Positions 44,956-53,437 of a stretch of 54,837 nucleotides of DNA are shown piece after piece. The stretch covers positions 1 through 54,837 of the forward strand of contig NZ_JAGINO010000036.1 of NCBI RefSeq assembly GCF_017876115.1, written 5' to 3'. The stretch is from Azospirillum picis. Its GTDB lineage: Bacteria; Pseudomonadota; Alphaproteobacteria; Azospirillales; Azospirillaceae. Both the position numbers and the translations under genes were made by a program. The notes beneath the pieces are model-generated. The model was not told the DNA's origin, did not search any database, and saw only the letters and a program-made list of their open reading frames with translations. Position 1 is the stretch's first letter. Each line of letters starts with the position of its first letter.

Positions 44956-45969
44956 GTGAGCACGACTGGTTTCGACCCCGGCGCCCTCCATGCCGCCCTG
45001 ACGCGGCTGCCGCGCCTGTCGGACCTGCCGGCCGACGCGCTGGAGCCGATGCCGCTGAAAGGCGTGGCGCACGACCATGTGCGGTTGCGCGGCCGCCGGC
45101 TGGTCGCCCGCATCCCGCGCTGGAGCCAGCTCGACCTCGACGCCTGGACGGCGCTCGAACGCCAGGCCGCCGCCTTCCGCCGGGCGGAGCCGTCGGGGCA
45201 TACCCCCCGCTTCGCCGGCCTCCTCCCGCCCGGCGACGGGCTGCCGTCGGGGGCCCTGGTGGTCGGCGAGGTCGAGGGGCGCCCGCCCGTCCTGCCTGCC
45301 GACATGCCGGCCATCGCGCGGGCTTTGGCCGCCCTGCACCGCATGGCGCCGCCCGACCTCTACGACCCGCTGCCCGCACCGGCGGACCCGGTCGCCGCCC
45401 TGCTGGCCCAGGTCGAACGGCAGGCGGAATGGTTCGACCGCGCCGGCCTGTCGCCGCAGGCCCGGGATCTGGTCGCCCACGAGTTGGCGGCGGCCCGCGC
45501 CGGCGACCTCGACCCGCCGGCGGGAACGCCGGTCCCGCTGACCGCCGTCGGCGTCGATGTCCATCCCGGCAACTTCCTGATCGACGCCTGGGGCAAGGCC
45601 TGGTTCACCGACCTGGAGAAGCTGCAATACGGCCATCCCGGTGCCGACCTCGCCCATGCCAGCCTCTACACATCGACCAAATGGGATCCGGCCGTGGATG
45701 CGGAACTGGCGCGGGAGGACGTCGCCGCCTTCCAGGACGCCTGGGCGATGGCCGTGCCGGGCGACCTCGCGGACGAGGTGCGGCCCTGGCTGAAGCCCTT
45801 GCGCCGGCTGGTCTGGCTGCGCACCTTGTCGTGGATGGCCCGGTGGTCGGCGGAGGGCGCCGCCCTGTCGCCGGGCATGCCGGAGCCCTTGCGCGACCAT
45901 ATGGATGCCCACGCCGCCGACATCCTGCGGCCGGAGCGGATCGAGCAGGTGCGGCGGGAGTGGCGATAG
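44956..45969 (+). CDS. Aminoglycoside phosphotransferase/choline kinase-like protein
   Basis: A soluble 337-residue protein of the APH/choline kinase fold. VDVHPGNFLIDAW near residue 198 is the catalytic loop (Asp, His, Asn) and FTDLEKLQYGHPGADLA supplies the metal-binding acidic residue. Arginine-rich RLRGRRLVARIP near residue 40 is the nucleotide-loop equivalent. The substrate is unknown. AGGAG lies eight bases before the GTG at 44956; alternatives are ATG 44950 and GTG 44926, the last overlapping the moaB stop. Together with moaB it looks like a coupled pair, but a functional link is not apparent. Confidence 0.85.
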   Translation: MSTTGFDPGALHAALTRLPRLSDLPADALEPMPLKGVAHDHVRLRGRRLVARIPRWSQLDLDAWTALERQAAAFRRAEPSGHTPRFAGLLPPGDGLPSGALVVGEVEGRPPVLPADMPAIARALAALHRMAPPDLYDPLPAPADPVAALLAQVERQAEWFDRAGLSPQARDLVAHELAAARAGDLDPPAGTPVPLTAVGVDVHPGNFLIDAWGKAWFTDLEKLQYGHPGADLAHASLYTSTKWDPAVDAELAREDVAAFQDAWAMAVPGDLADEVRPWLKPLRRLVWLRTLSWMARWSAEGAALSPGMPEPLRDHMDAHAADILRPERIEQVRREWR

Positions 45970-46075
45970 GGGACGGGGCCGGCCGTGACCGCCGCGGGAC
46001 GGGAGATGGATTCCCTTGCCCCTGCGGTGCCGAAAGTGATGGGATAGGCTCCTTGGAACACAGGGTGACCAGAGC

Positions 46076-47821
46076 ATGACGAGTGTCCGAAACCGGCTGC
46101 GGTCGATCTCCCTGGCAGCCTTGATGCTGTCCGCGCCGCTGGCGTCGATCCCACTGGTGTCGATCCCCTTGGCCTCGTTCCCGTTGGCGGCCGCCGCAGC
46201 CGGACAGCCGGGAGAGGCGGCGGCCTCGTCCACCGGCAGCTATCTTGCGGGCCGTTATGCCCAGCACCAGGACGACTGGACGGCCGCCGCACGCTACACC
46301 GCCGAGGCGCTGGCCGCCGATCCGGACGATCCGGCCCTGCTGCGCCGCAGCTTCCTGCTGCGTCTGGGAGAAGGCCAGATCGACACCGCGCTCGGCTATG
46401 CCGGCCGGCTTCTGGGCGACCAGGGCGAGCCGCAGATGGCCCTGACCCTGCTCGCCGCCGACGCTCTGGCGAAGGACAAGCTGGACGAGGCCGACGGCTA
46501 TGCCGCGAAGATGCCCTCCGACGGCCTGGGCCGTTTCGTCACGCCGCTGACCAGGGCCTGGCTGGCGGCGGCCCGCGGCAAGACCGACGATGCTCTGGCG
46601 GCACTGGAGCCTCTGGCCTCGGTCCAGGGGTTCGGCGCCCTCCATGCCCTGCATGCCGGCCTGATCCTCGACCTCGCCGGGCGCAGCGACGAGGCGGCGG
46701 CCCGCTATGCCAAGGTGACGGACACCGACGCGCCGCTGCGGGTGGTGCAGATCGTCGGCAACTTCATGGACCGCACCGGCCGCAAGGAGGAGGCGCGCCA
46801 GCTCTACCGCACCTTCCAGGCCGGCAATCCCGACGGCCTGCTGGTCGAACCGGCGCTCGACGCGATGGCGCAGCTTCCCGCCGATGCCCGCCCGGTCCCC
46901 GACGCCCGCTCCGGCCTGGCGGAGGCGCTGTTCGACCTGGGCAGCGCCCTCCACCACGAGAACGCCGACGAGCCGGCGCTGCTGTTCGCACGGGTCGCCC
47001 TGCATCTGCGCAACGACCTGCCGCTCGCCCATCTGCTGATCGCCGACATCATGGCCTCGCGCGACCATCACGACGAGGCGCTGGCGGAATACCGTGGGCT
47101 GGAGAAGGATCCGCTGCTGGGCTGGACCGCCCGCATGCGCGAGGCCGACAGCCTCGCCCGCATGGACCGGACCGACGACGCCGTCGCCGTCCTGAAGTCG
47201 CTGTCCGCGGACCGGCCTGAGCGCACCGACGCGGCGATCCGGCTCGGCGACGTCTATCGCTATGCCAAGCGCTACGACGAGGCGATCGGCGCCTACACCA
47301 CCGCCCTGCAGCGCATCGGCGCTCCGGAGGAGCGACATTGGCCGCTGCTCTACGCCCGCGCCATGTCCTACGAGAAGACCGGCCAGTGGGAGAAGGCGGA
47401 GGCCGACCTGCAGGCGGCGCTGGTGCTGAAGCCGGACGAGGCGTCGCTGCTGAACTTCCTCGGCTATAGCTGGATCGACCGCGGCCAGCACCTCGACAAG
47501 GCCAAGGCGATGGTCGAACGGGCGGCCGAGCTGCGCCCGCGCGACGGCTACATCGTCGACAGCCTCGGCTGGGCGCTCTACATGCTCGGCGACTACGACG
47601 GGGCGGTCACCAGGCTGGAGCGGGCGGTCGAGCTGAAACCGGCCGATCCGACCATCAACGACCATCTCGGCGACGCCTACTGGCGCGCCGGCCGCCGCAA
47701 CGAGGCCCGGTTCCAGTGGACGCGCGCCCTGCGCAGCGCCGACGAGGATACCGACAAGGCGGCGATCCAGGCCAAGCTCGACAAGGGCCTGCCCGAGCTC
47801 AAGGCGGCGGCCAAGCAGTAG
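46076..47821 (+). CDS. Periplasmic TPR-repeat protein
   Basis: The 581-residue product begins MTSVRNRLRSISLAALMLS with a Sec signal peptide whose hydrophobic core carries three LxSxP repeats (see the tandem repeat at 46139-46183). At least six to eight TPR helical pairs follow; the most regular are EKAEADLQAALVLKPDEASL, DLGDAYWRAGRRNEARF and the NHLGD...LPELK tail. Such proteins act as scaffolds in envelope protein complexes; the partner is unknown. It is monocistronic, and ends 17 bases from the converging sigma54-activator gene. Confidence 0.87.
   Translation: MTSVRNRLRSISLAALMLSAPLASIPLVSIPLASFPLAAAAAGQPGEAAASSTGSYLAGRYAQHQDDWTAAARYTAEALAADPDDPALLRRSFLLRLGEGQIDTALGYAGRLLGDQGEPQMALTLLAADALAKDKLDEADGYAAKMPSDGLGRFVTPLTRAWLAAARGKTDDALAALEPLASVQGFGALHALHAGLILDLAGRSDEAAARYAKVTDTDAPLRVVQIVGNFMDRTGRKEEARQLYRTFQAGNPDGLLVEPALDAMAQLPADARPVPDARSGLAEALFDLGSALHHENADEPALLFARVALHLRNDLPLAHLLIADIMASRDHHDEALAEYRGLEKDPLLGWTARMREADSLARMDRTDDAVAVLKSLSADRPERTDAAIRLGDVYRYAKRYDEAIGAYTTALQRIGAPEERHWPLLYARAMSYEKTGQWEKAEADLQAALVLKPDEASLLNFLGYSWIDRGQHLDKAKAMVERAAELRPRDGYIVDSLGWALYMLGDYDGAVTRLERAVELKPADPTINDHLGDAYWRAGRRNEARFQWTRALRSADEDTDKAAIQAKLDKGLPELKAAAKQ
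46139..46183 (+). repeat. 15-base tandem repeat (about 3 copies) in the signal peptide
   Basis: CTGGCGTCGATCCCA, CTGGTGTCGATCCCC and TTGGCCTCGTTCCCG are three imperfect copies of a 15-base unit, with part of a fourth. They encode LASIP, LVSIP and LASFP in the hydrophobic core of the TPR protein signal peptide. Slippage here would lengthen the core without changing the frame. Confidence 0.75.
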
Positions 47822-47838
47822 GGAACGGGCCGCCGGTC

Positions 47839-49332
47839 TCAGCCCGGACCGTCGATCCCCGCCCGCAGCCCCAGCCGCGCCAGCTTCTTGTAGAAGGCGG
47901 CCCGCGAGATGCCGAGGGACCGCGCCGCCTCCGCCGCCCGCCCGCCGCTGGCGGCCAGCGCCCGTCCAAGCAGGGCGCGTTCGAAGGCGTCGAACGCCTC
48001 GTCGTAGCCGGGCGGCGGTTCCGCCGGGACGGAAGCGGGCACCGGCGGCAGGCTCCCGGCAGCCGCCGGTGCCGCGGCCTCCAGCGCCGGCAGCGCTTCC
48101 GCAAGATCGTCCGCGGTCAGGCGGCGGTTGTCGGTCAGCAGGCAGACCCGCTCCAGCACGTTGCGCAGTTCGCGCACGTTGCCGGGCCAGCGGTGGCGGC
48201 CCAGCGCCTCCGCCGCCTCCGGACTCAGGACGCGCAGCGGCAGACCGGTGCGGGCGGCGATCTCCTGCAGGATGGATTCGGCGATGGCCTCCAGCCCGCC
48301 GCCCATCTCGGCCAGCGCCGGCAGGCGGATCGGCAGGACGTTCAGCCGGTAGTAGAGGTCGGGCCGGAAGCGTCCGTCACGGATCCGCCGTTCCAGATCG
48401 ACGTTGGTGGCGGCGATCACCCGCACGTCGACCTTCACCGGCCGGTCGGAGCCCAGCGGCTCGATCTCCTGCTCCTGCAGGGCGCGCAGCAGCTTGGCCT
48501 GGAGGCCCAGCGGCATGTCGCCGATCTCGTCGAGGAACAGGGTTCCGCCGTCGGCGGTCTTGAAGCGGCCCTCGCGTCCGCGCCGGTCGAGGCCGGTATA
48601 GGCGCCGGGCACCGCGCCGAAGAACTCCGCCTCCAGCAGCGTTTCCGGGATGGCGGCGACGTTGACCCCGACGAAGGGTCGGCCGCTGCGGGCCGACAGG
48701 CCGTGGATGGCCTGGGCGATCAGCTCCTTGCCGGTGCCGGTCTCGCCCAGCAGCAGGATGGGCGCGTCGCTGCGGGCGGCGAGACGGGCCTTGCGCTTGA
48801 CCTCCAGGCAGACCGGGCTTTCCCCGACATAGCTTTGCAGCGTGTAGCGCGGCTGCCGCCCCTCGTCGAGCCGGCGCTTGGTCGCCGCCAGTTCCGCCTC
48901 CAGCCGCGACAGCTCGGCCAGCAGCGGCTTCAGCCGGTGCAGGCTGTCATACAGCACGAAGCCGACGGCGCCGATCACCGTGCCGGCATCGTCGGTCAGC
49001 GGAAAGCGCGACACCACCAGCCGCTGCGTTCCGAACAGCATCAGGTCGAGCAGGATCGGCTGGCCGGTGGCCAGCACCTGCCGCAGTTGCGACTGGGGGA
49101 TGATCTCCTCCACCTCGCGGCCGATGGCCAGCGCCGGATCGGCGATCCCCAGCATGCGGGCATACTTCGCGTTGATCCAGACCACCCGCGCGTCGCGATC
49201 GACCGCCACCGTGCCTTCCGACTGGGTTTCCAGCGCCTCGAACAACGAGGGCATCGCCCGGCCGCGCAGCAGCGCCACCCCGTATCCGACGGCTTCCGCA
49301 CCGCCCTGCCGGCCCGTCCCTGCCTCCGCCAC
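47839..49332 (-). CDS. PAS-containing sigma54-dependent transcriptional activator
   Basis: A 497-residue enhancer-binding protein. An N-terminal PAS domain (about 35-145, GTVAVDRDARVVWINAKYAR) is followed by an AAA+ domain (about 180-405) with GETGTGKELIAQ (Walker A), the sigma54-contact loop PGAYTGLDRRG (GAYTGL, a variant of GAFTGA), LFLDEIGDMP (Walker B) and HRWPGNVRELRNVLE. It ends with a Fis-type helix-turn-helix, AARSLGISRAAFYKKL. It has no receiver domain, so it senses via PAS directly. The GTG at 49332 has GGAGGA upstream; the ATG at 49254 is an alternative. Divergent from a histidine kinase gene 231 bases away. Confidence 0.92.
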   Translation of the reverse strand: MAEAGTGRQGGAEAVGYGVALLRGRAMPSLFEALETQSEGTVAVDRDARVVWINAKYARMLGIADPALAIGREVEEIIPQSQLRQVLATGQPILLDLMLFGTQRLVVSRFPLTDDAGTVIGAVGFVLYDSLHRLKPLLAELSRLEAELAATKRRLDEGRQPRYTLQSYVGESPVCLEVKRKARLAARSDAPILLLGETGTGKELIAQAIHGLSARSGRPFVGVNVAAIPETLLEAEFFGAVPGAYTGLDRRGREGRFKTADGGTLFLDEIGDMPLGLQAKLLRALQEQEIEPLGSDRPVKVDVRVIAATNVDLERRIRDGRFRPDLYYRLNVLPIRLPALAEMGGGLEAIAESILQEIAARTGLPLRVLSPEAAEALGRHRWPGNVRELRNVLERVCLLTDNRRLTADDLAEALPALEAAAPAAAGSLPPVPASVPAEPPPGYDEAFDAFERALLGRALAASGGRAAEAARSLGISRAAFYKKLARLGLRAGIDGPG

Positions 49333-49563
49333 GCCGCCCGTTCCTCCCCGCCGCCCGTCTGCCCGTCCACCCGTTATCGGCAGCGGCGCCGGATTCCGCA
49401 ATCCCGGATAAGGCCGCCCGCACCGGGCAGTTCCATCTTGCCGCAGCCCTCTTGCGCGGCCCCACCCGCACGGTCCATCCTTGGCCAGCCCCCGCCCCAC
49501 TCCCGCCGGCGGCGGGACGCCCCGACCTTCAGGACCTTCCTTGCCAACCGCACGGCCATCGTC

Positions 49564-51426
49564 ATGCTGACCCTGCCCGCCGCCCTCCTCCTGGCGGCCG
49601 TGATGGCGACGCTCTGGACGGCCTGGCGCAGCCGCAGCCTCCCGTCCTTTCCAGGCTGCGGCAATTTCGTGCTGATGCAGCTCTCCGCCTCCTGGTGGGC
49701 GACGGCGGCGGCGGTCGAAAGCATCGTGATGGCCCCGGCCGACAAGCTGTTCTGGGCGGAGATGGCCTGGATCGGCATCGTCGGCGCTCCCAGCTTCTGG
49801 ACGCTGTTCATCTGGTCCTACATCCAGGGAGAGCTGCCGGCGCGCTGGCGCCTGGTACCGGCGGTCGCCGGGGCCGCCACCTGGGTGGTGGCGCTGACCA
49901 ACGACGCCCACCACCTGATGTACACGGCGACCAAGCCGGTGAGCGGGACCCCCGGCGCAGCGCTCGTCTACGACCACGGCCTCTGGTTCTTCGCCACCAC
50001 GATCTACCTGTACGTCTTCATGGTGATGAGCGTGGTCGTCACCGCCGGCGGCATCCGCCGCACCTCGCCGGCCCACCGCACCCACTATCTGGGCTTCCTG
50101 GTGGCGATGGCGGTGCCCTGGCTCGCCAACATCGGCTATGTCACCGGCAACGCCACGCTGTTCGACCTCGACCCGACCCCCTTCAGCTTCCTGGTGATGG
50201 GAGCGGTCTTCTATTGGCTGATCACCCGGCGCCGCCTGTTCGAGCTGCTGCCGGTCGCCCGCGACGTGCTGCTCGACGCGGTGCCGGACCCGGTCCTGGT
50301 GCTGGACGTCGAAGGAACGGTGGTGGAGGCGAACCCGTCGGCCTGCGCCCTGATCGGCGGCGCCCCGACCGGCGGGCCGGGACGATCGCCCGTCGGGCGG
50401 CGCCTGTCGGACCTTCCCGGCATGGCCGCGCTGGCGCGGCTGGGCGTGCCGGCGGAGGCTCCGCAAGCGATGGCGCTTGCGCTGGACGGCCCCGACGGCC
50501 CGCGCAGCTTCGAGGTGACGCGCGTGCCGCTGGGCGCCGGCCCGCGGACCGTCGGCTGCCTGCTGATGCTGCGCGACGTCACCCACCGCCGGCGGGCCGA
50601 ATCGCGGCTGGAGGACACCATCCGCCGGCTGGACGGCGCCCGCCGCGAGGCGGAGGAGGGTCTGGCCGCCGAGCAGCAGGCGAAGCAGGCGCTGAGCGGC
50701 TTCCTGTCGATGGCGGCGCACGAGTTCAAGACGCCTCTCGCGATCATCGACGGCGCAGCACAGCTCCTGCTGCTCGATGCCGAGACCAAGGCGCCGGCCA
50801 TGCTGCCGCGGCTGGAGAAGATCCGCCGCGCCGTCCGCCGCCAGGTCAACATCCTGGAGACGTGCCTGGCCGACGACCGGTTGAACGACCCGTCCTTCGC
50901 CCCGCGGTGTGACCTGCTGGACCTGCCGGCCCTGTTGCGCGCCGCCGTGGCTGCCCAGGCCGACGCCGCGCCCGGCCGCCGGATCGAACTGGCCCTGGAA
51001 GGTTGTCCGCCGCGGATGTCGGCGGACGGTCCGCTGCTGGAACTCTGCGTCCACAACCTCCTGAACAACGCCTTGAAATATTCCGGCCCGGAGGGCGCCG
51101 TGCTGCTGGCCGCCCGCGGGCGCCACAAGGCCGGCGGGACGCCCCATCTGGAGCTGTCGGTGTCCGACCGCGGCATCGGCATACCGCCGGCCGAAGCGGC
51201 GCGGATCTTCGACCGCTTCTTCCGGGCCACCAACACCGGGACGACGCCGGGAAGCGGGGTCGGGCTGAACATGGTCCGCCGCATCGCCGCCCTGCACGGC
51301 GGCACCGTGGCCGTCGACAGCCGATTGGGGGAAGGCAGCACCTTCACGCTCACCCTGCCGCTCGGCAAGGACGAGGTGCCGGCCGCGGTACCGGTGCCCG
51401 GAAACGCCACGGGCGCCTCCGGCTGA
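49564..51426 (+). CDS. Histidine kinase with N-terminal 7TM domain and PAS
   Basis: A 620-residue membrane sensor kinase. About seven helices (residues 1-220; FVLMQLSASWWATAAAVESI, LVALTNDAHHLMY and LGFLVAMAVPWLANIGYV) match the histidine-kinase N-terminal 7TM module. A PAS domain (about 235-345), a coiled coil and a HisKA domain with SMAAHEFKTPLAIIDG (His about 390) follow. The ATPase has NNALKYS, DRGIGIP and GSGVGLNMVRRI. It ends at 51426. The start at 49564 lacks a clear ribosome site. Its neighbour activator has no receiver domain, so the kinase's partner is not evident. Confidence 0.92.
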   Translation: MLTLPAALLLAAVMATLWTAWRSRSLPSFPGCGNFVLMQLSASWWATAAAVESIVMAPADKLFWAEMAWIGIVGAPSFWTLFIWSYIQGELPARWRLVPAVAGAATWVVALTNDAHHLMYTATKPVSGTPGAALVYDHGLWFFATTIYLYVFMVMSVVVTAGGIRRTSPAHRTHYLGFLVAMAVPWLANIGYVTGNATLFDLDPTPFSFLVMGAVFYWLITRRRLFELLPVARDVLLDAVPDPVLVLDVEGTVVEANPSACALIGGAPTGGPGRSPVGRRLSDLPGMAALARLGVPAEAPQAMALALDGPDGPRSFEVTRVPLGAGPRTVGCLLMLRDVTHRRRAESRLEDTIRRLDGARREAEEGLAAEQQAKQALSGFLSMAAHEFKTPLAIIDGAAQLLLLDAETKAPAMLPRLEKIRRAVRRQVNILETCLADDRLNDPSFAPRCDLLDLPALLRAAVAAQADAAPGRRIELALEGCPPRMSADGPLLELCVHNLLNNALKYSGPEGAVLLAARGRHKAGGTPHLELSVSDRGIGIPPAEAARIFDRFFRATNTGTTPGSGVGLNMVRRIAALHGGTVAVDSRLGEGSTFTLTLPLGKDEVPAAVPVPGNATGASG

Positions 51427-51451
51427 GGCACAGGCGCCGACGGCCGTCCGC

Positions 51452-52453
51452 TCAATAGCGCGGCAACAGTCCTTTCAGGTAGGAAACGTCGGTTCCCGAC
51501 GGGCGGCTCACCGGCACGCCGACATCCAGGACATCGATTGCCCGCGGCGAACCCGCCCCCCTATCGATCTGGCCGCCGTCGATCTGGTAGATGCCGGCAC
51601 CGACCGCCTGCCTCCGCCCGGCCCCATAGAGCGCCCGCATGCGGTCCGCCTCCCCACCGAGAGCGGGTCCCGAGCGATTTTGATCGGGAACGGACAGATA
51701 GGGCAGAAACGCCGCGTCCTTCTCCGAGAAGTCGGGGTCCGCGGACACGGAACGGGAGGACGGCAGGCCGGCCCGCTCCGACAGGATGGCCGCGGCGTCC
51801 TTCTCGCCGATGCCCCGCAGGGCGGCATCGATTCCATCCAGATCGACGCCGAGGGACTTCATCTTGTAGGCGGCGTCGCCCTCCTTCCTGGTGTAGAGCA
51901 GCCGGGAATCGGCGCCTCCACCCGCGAAGAGTCCCACCAGGCCGCCCTGCCCCTGCGCCAGCAGCGGGTTGAGCTCGCGCGCCGCCAGGGCGGCCGATGC
52001 CTCCTGCACTCCGTCCTGGCTCAAAGCGGACTTCAGCTTGTCCATCAACGAGGAGCGCCGCTCCAGCGTCGCGCCGAGCGCGTCGCGCAGTTCGTCCGGG
52101 CCGGCGTTTCCCCCCGCCAGCAGTTCGGCGTGGTCATTGGCGAACATGCGCTGGGTAGCGCTGACGGCGCTGCTGCGGGCCTGCTTCAGGCGCTGCTTCA
52201 ATGCGTCATGGACCTCCTCGCCGCTCATCTTCCCGCTGTCGACCAGATCGACGAGCTGGCTGCGCTGCTTGTCGGAGAGCGCGTCGAAGGCGATGAGGGA
52301 GTCGCCACGCAGCGACTTCCCGAGCTCGCTCACCGACACTTTGTCCTCGACCGCGGCTCCGGCGACGGATGAACGGGGCTGTGTCGGAACTCTGGCTGCC
52401 GCATAGGTCCCGGACAATGCAGCCGATGTGGCAGAAATGCTTGAGATGGTCAT
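51452..52453 (-). CDS. Orphan protein of unknown function
   Basis: A 333-residue protein with no signal peptide or membrane helix. It starts MTISSISATSAALSGTYAAA, a Ser/Ala-rich stretch that resembles N-termini of flagellar or secretion-related proteins, then is helical (ALSDKQRSQLVDLVDSGKMS, LKQRLKQARSSAVSATQRM) up to about residue 180. The second half is Gly/Asp-rich. I recognise no domain. GGGGACC stands upstream of the ATG. Codon use fits the genome. It converges with the 7TM kinase gene with a 25-base gap. Confidence 0.7.
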   Translation of the reverse strand: MTISSISATSAALSGTYAAARVPTQPRSSVAGAAVEDKVSVSELGKSLRGDSLIAFDALSDKQRSQLVDLVDSGKMSGEEVHDALKQRLKQARSSAVSATQRMFANDHAELLAGGNAGPDELRDALGATLERRSSLMDKLKSALSQDGVQEASAALAARELNPLLAQGQGGLVGLFAGGGADSRLLYTRKEGDAAYKMKSLGVDLDGIDAALRGIGEKDAAAILSERAGLPSSRSVSADPDFSEKDAAFLPYLSVPDQNRSGPALGGEADRMRALYGAGRRQAVGAGIYQIDGGQIDRGAGSPRAIDVLDVGVPVSRPSGTDVSYLKGLLPRY

Positions 52454-52897
52454 TCGAAGGTCCCCCGATGGCTTTGCAAGACTTCCTCCGCCCGAGGCCG
52501 CAACCGGGCCGCTTCGCCTCCCTCGGCCGGCACCGCCAGGCCGACCGCCCCCTGCCCGCCGTCCTTGCGCTCTGGTTGAGCGCGAACCGTCGGCCGTCCC
52601 CTGTGTCGGGACTCATCACCTGGCGCCGCCATCACTCGCGATGCCACTTCCTGAATACAACAACCTTTGGGCGATTTCCACCGGCATCGGCTTGCGGGCC
52701 GCGGTGCCGCTGCGACCCTTCGTCCGATCCACCCGGCGGGCTCGGGAAACCCACCGCATTCGGGGCGGCGCACTGCCGCCCTGCGGGTGCGCCATGGCGG
52801 TCATGCCCGGCAGATTGATCCGTCCGGGAGATAGTTTCTTGCATCGATTGCCGGACAACGGGAATAATCCCGCTCCCTCAACCTGGACCCAGGCAAC
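52454..52897. other. Divergent intergenic region before dctQM
   Basis: About 440 bases with no supported gene. A small inverted repeat CGGGA-ATAA-TCCCG is at 52859-52872, close to the dctQ start, and may be an operator or mRNA hairpin. No dctP-like reading frame and no clear promoter were seen. Confidence 0.45.
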
Positions 52898-53437
52898 ATG
52901 AGCGATCACGACCCAACCATCGTCCGGCCGGACCCGACCCCCCGCGTCCCCCTGGCCCTCGAAGAGGTGCTGGTCGCCGTCACCATGGCGGTGGTGGCGC
53001 TGATCACCTTCGTCAACGTCGTGGTGCGCTACCTGACCGACGTCTCCTTCGCCTTCACCGAGGAGTACTCCATCGCGCTGATGGTCATCCTCACCTTCCT
53101 CGGCGCCTCGGCGGCGGTGGTGAAGGACCGCCATATCCGCATCACCTTCGTGACCGACAAGCTGTCGCCCGCCAACCGGCACCGCGCGGAACAGTTCGCC
53201 ATGCTCTGCATGGCCGCGATGTACGGGCTCCTGGTGGTCTACGGCGCCTGGGCGACCTGGGACGACTACCGGTTCGAGGTGACGTCGCCCGCGCTCGGCC
53301 TGCCGCAGTGGATCTACACGATCTGCCTGCCGGTGCTGTCCCTGGCGGTGCTCGCCCGCACGGTCGGGCGCATGATCCGCATCCACCGCGGCACCGAACC
53401 GCTCGAAACCGGACATTTCCCGGAGGAGGAGCCGTGA
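52898..53437 (+). CDS. dctQ: TRAP transporter small membrane subunit (DctQ)
   Basis: A 179-residue inner-membrane protein with four helices. LEEVLVAVTMAVVALITFVN and VVVRYLTDVSFAFTEEYSI are the DctQ core, followed by GASAAVVKDRHIRI and LPQWIYTICLPVLSL. Works with DctM and a periplasmic binding protein to take up organic acids in a sodium-driven way. CAGGCAAC lies upstream of the ATG. Its stop codon overlaps the dctM start by four bases. Confidence 0.93.
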   Translation: MSDHDPTIVRPDPTPRVPLALEEVLVAVTMAVVALITFVNVVVRYLTDVSFAFTEEYSIALMVILTFLGASAAVVKDRHIRITFVTDKLSPANRHRAEQFAMLCMAAMYGLLVVYGAWATWDDYRFEVTSPALGLPQWIYTICLPVLSLAVLARTVGRMIRIHRGTEPLETGHFPEEEP

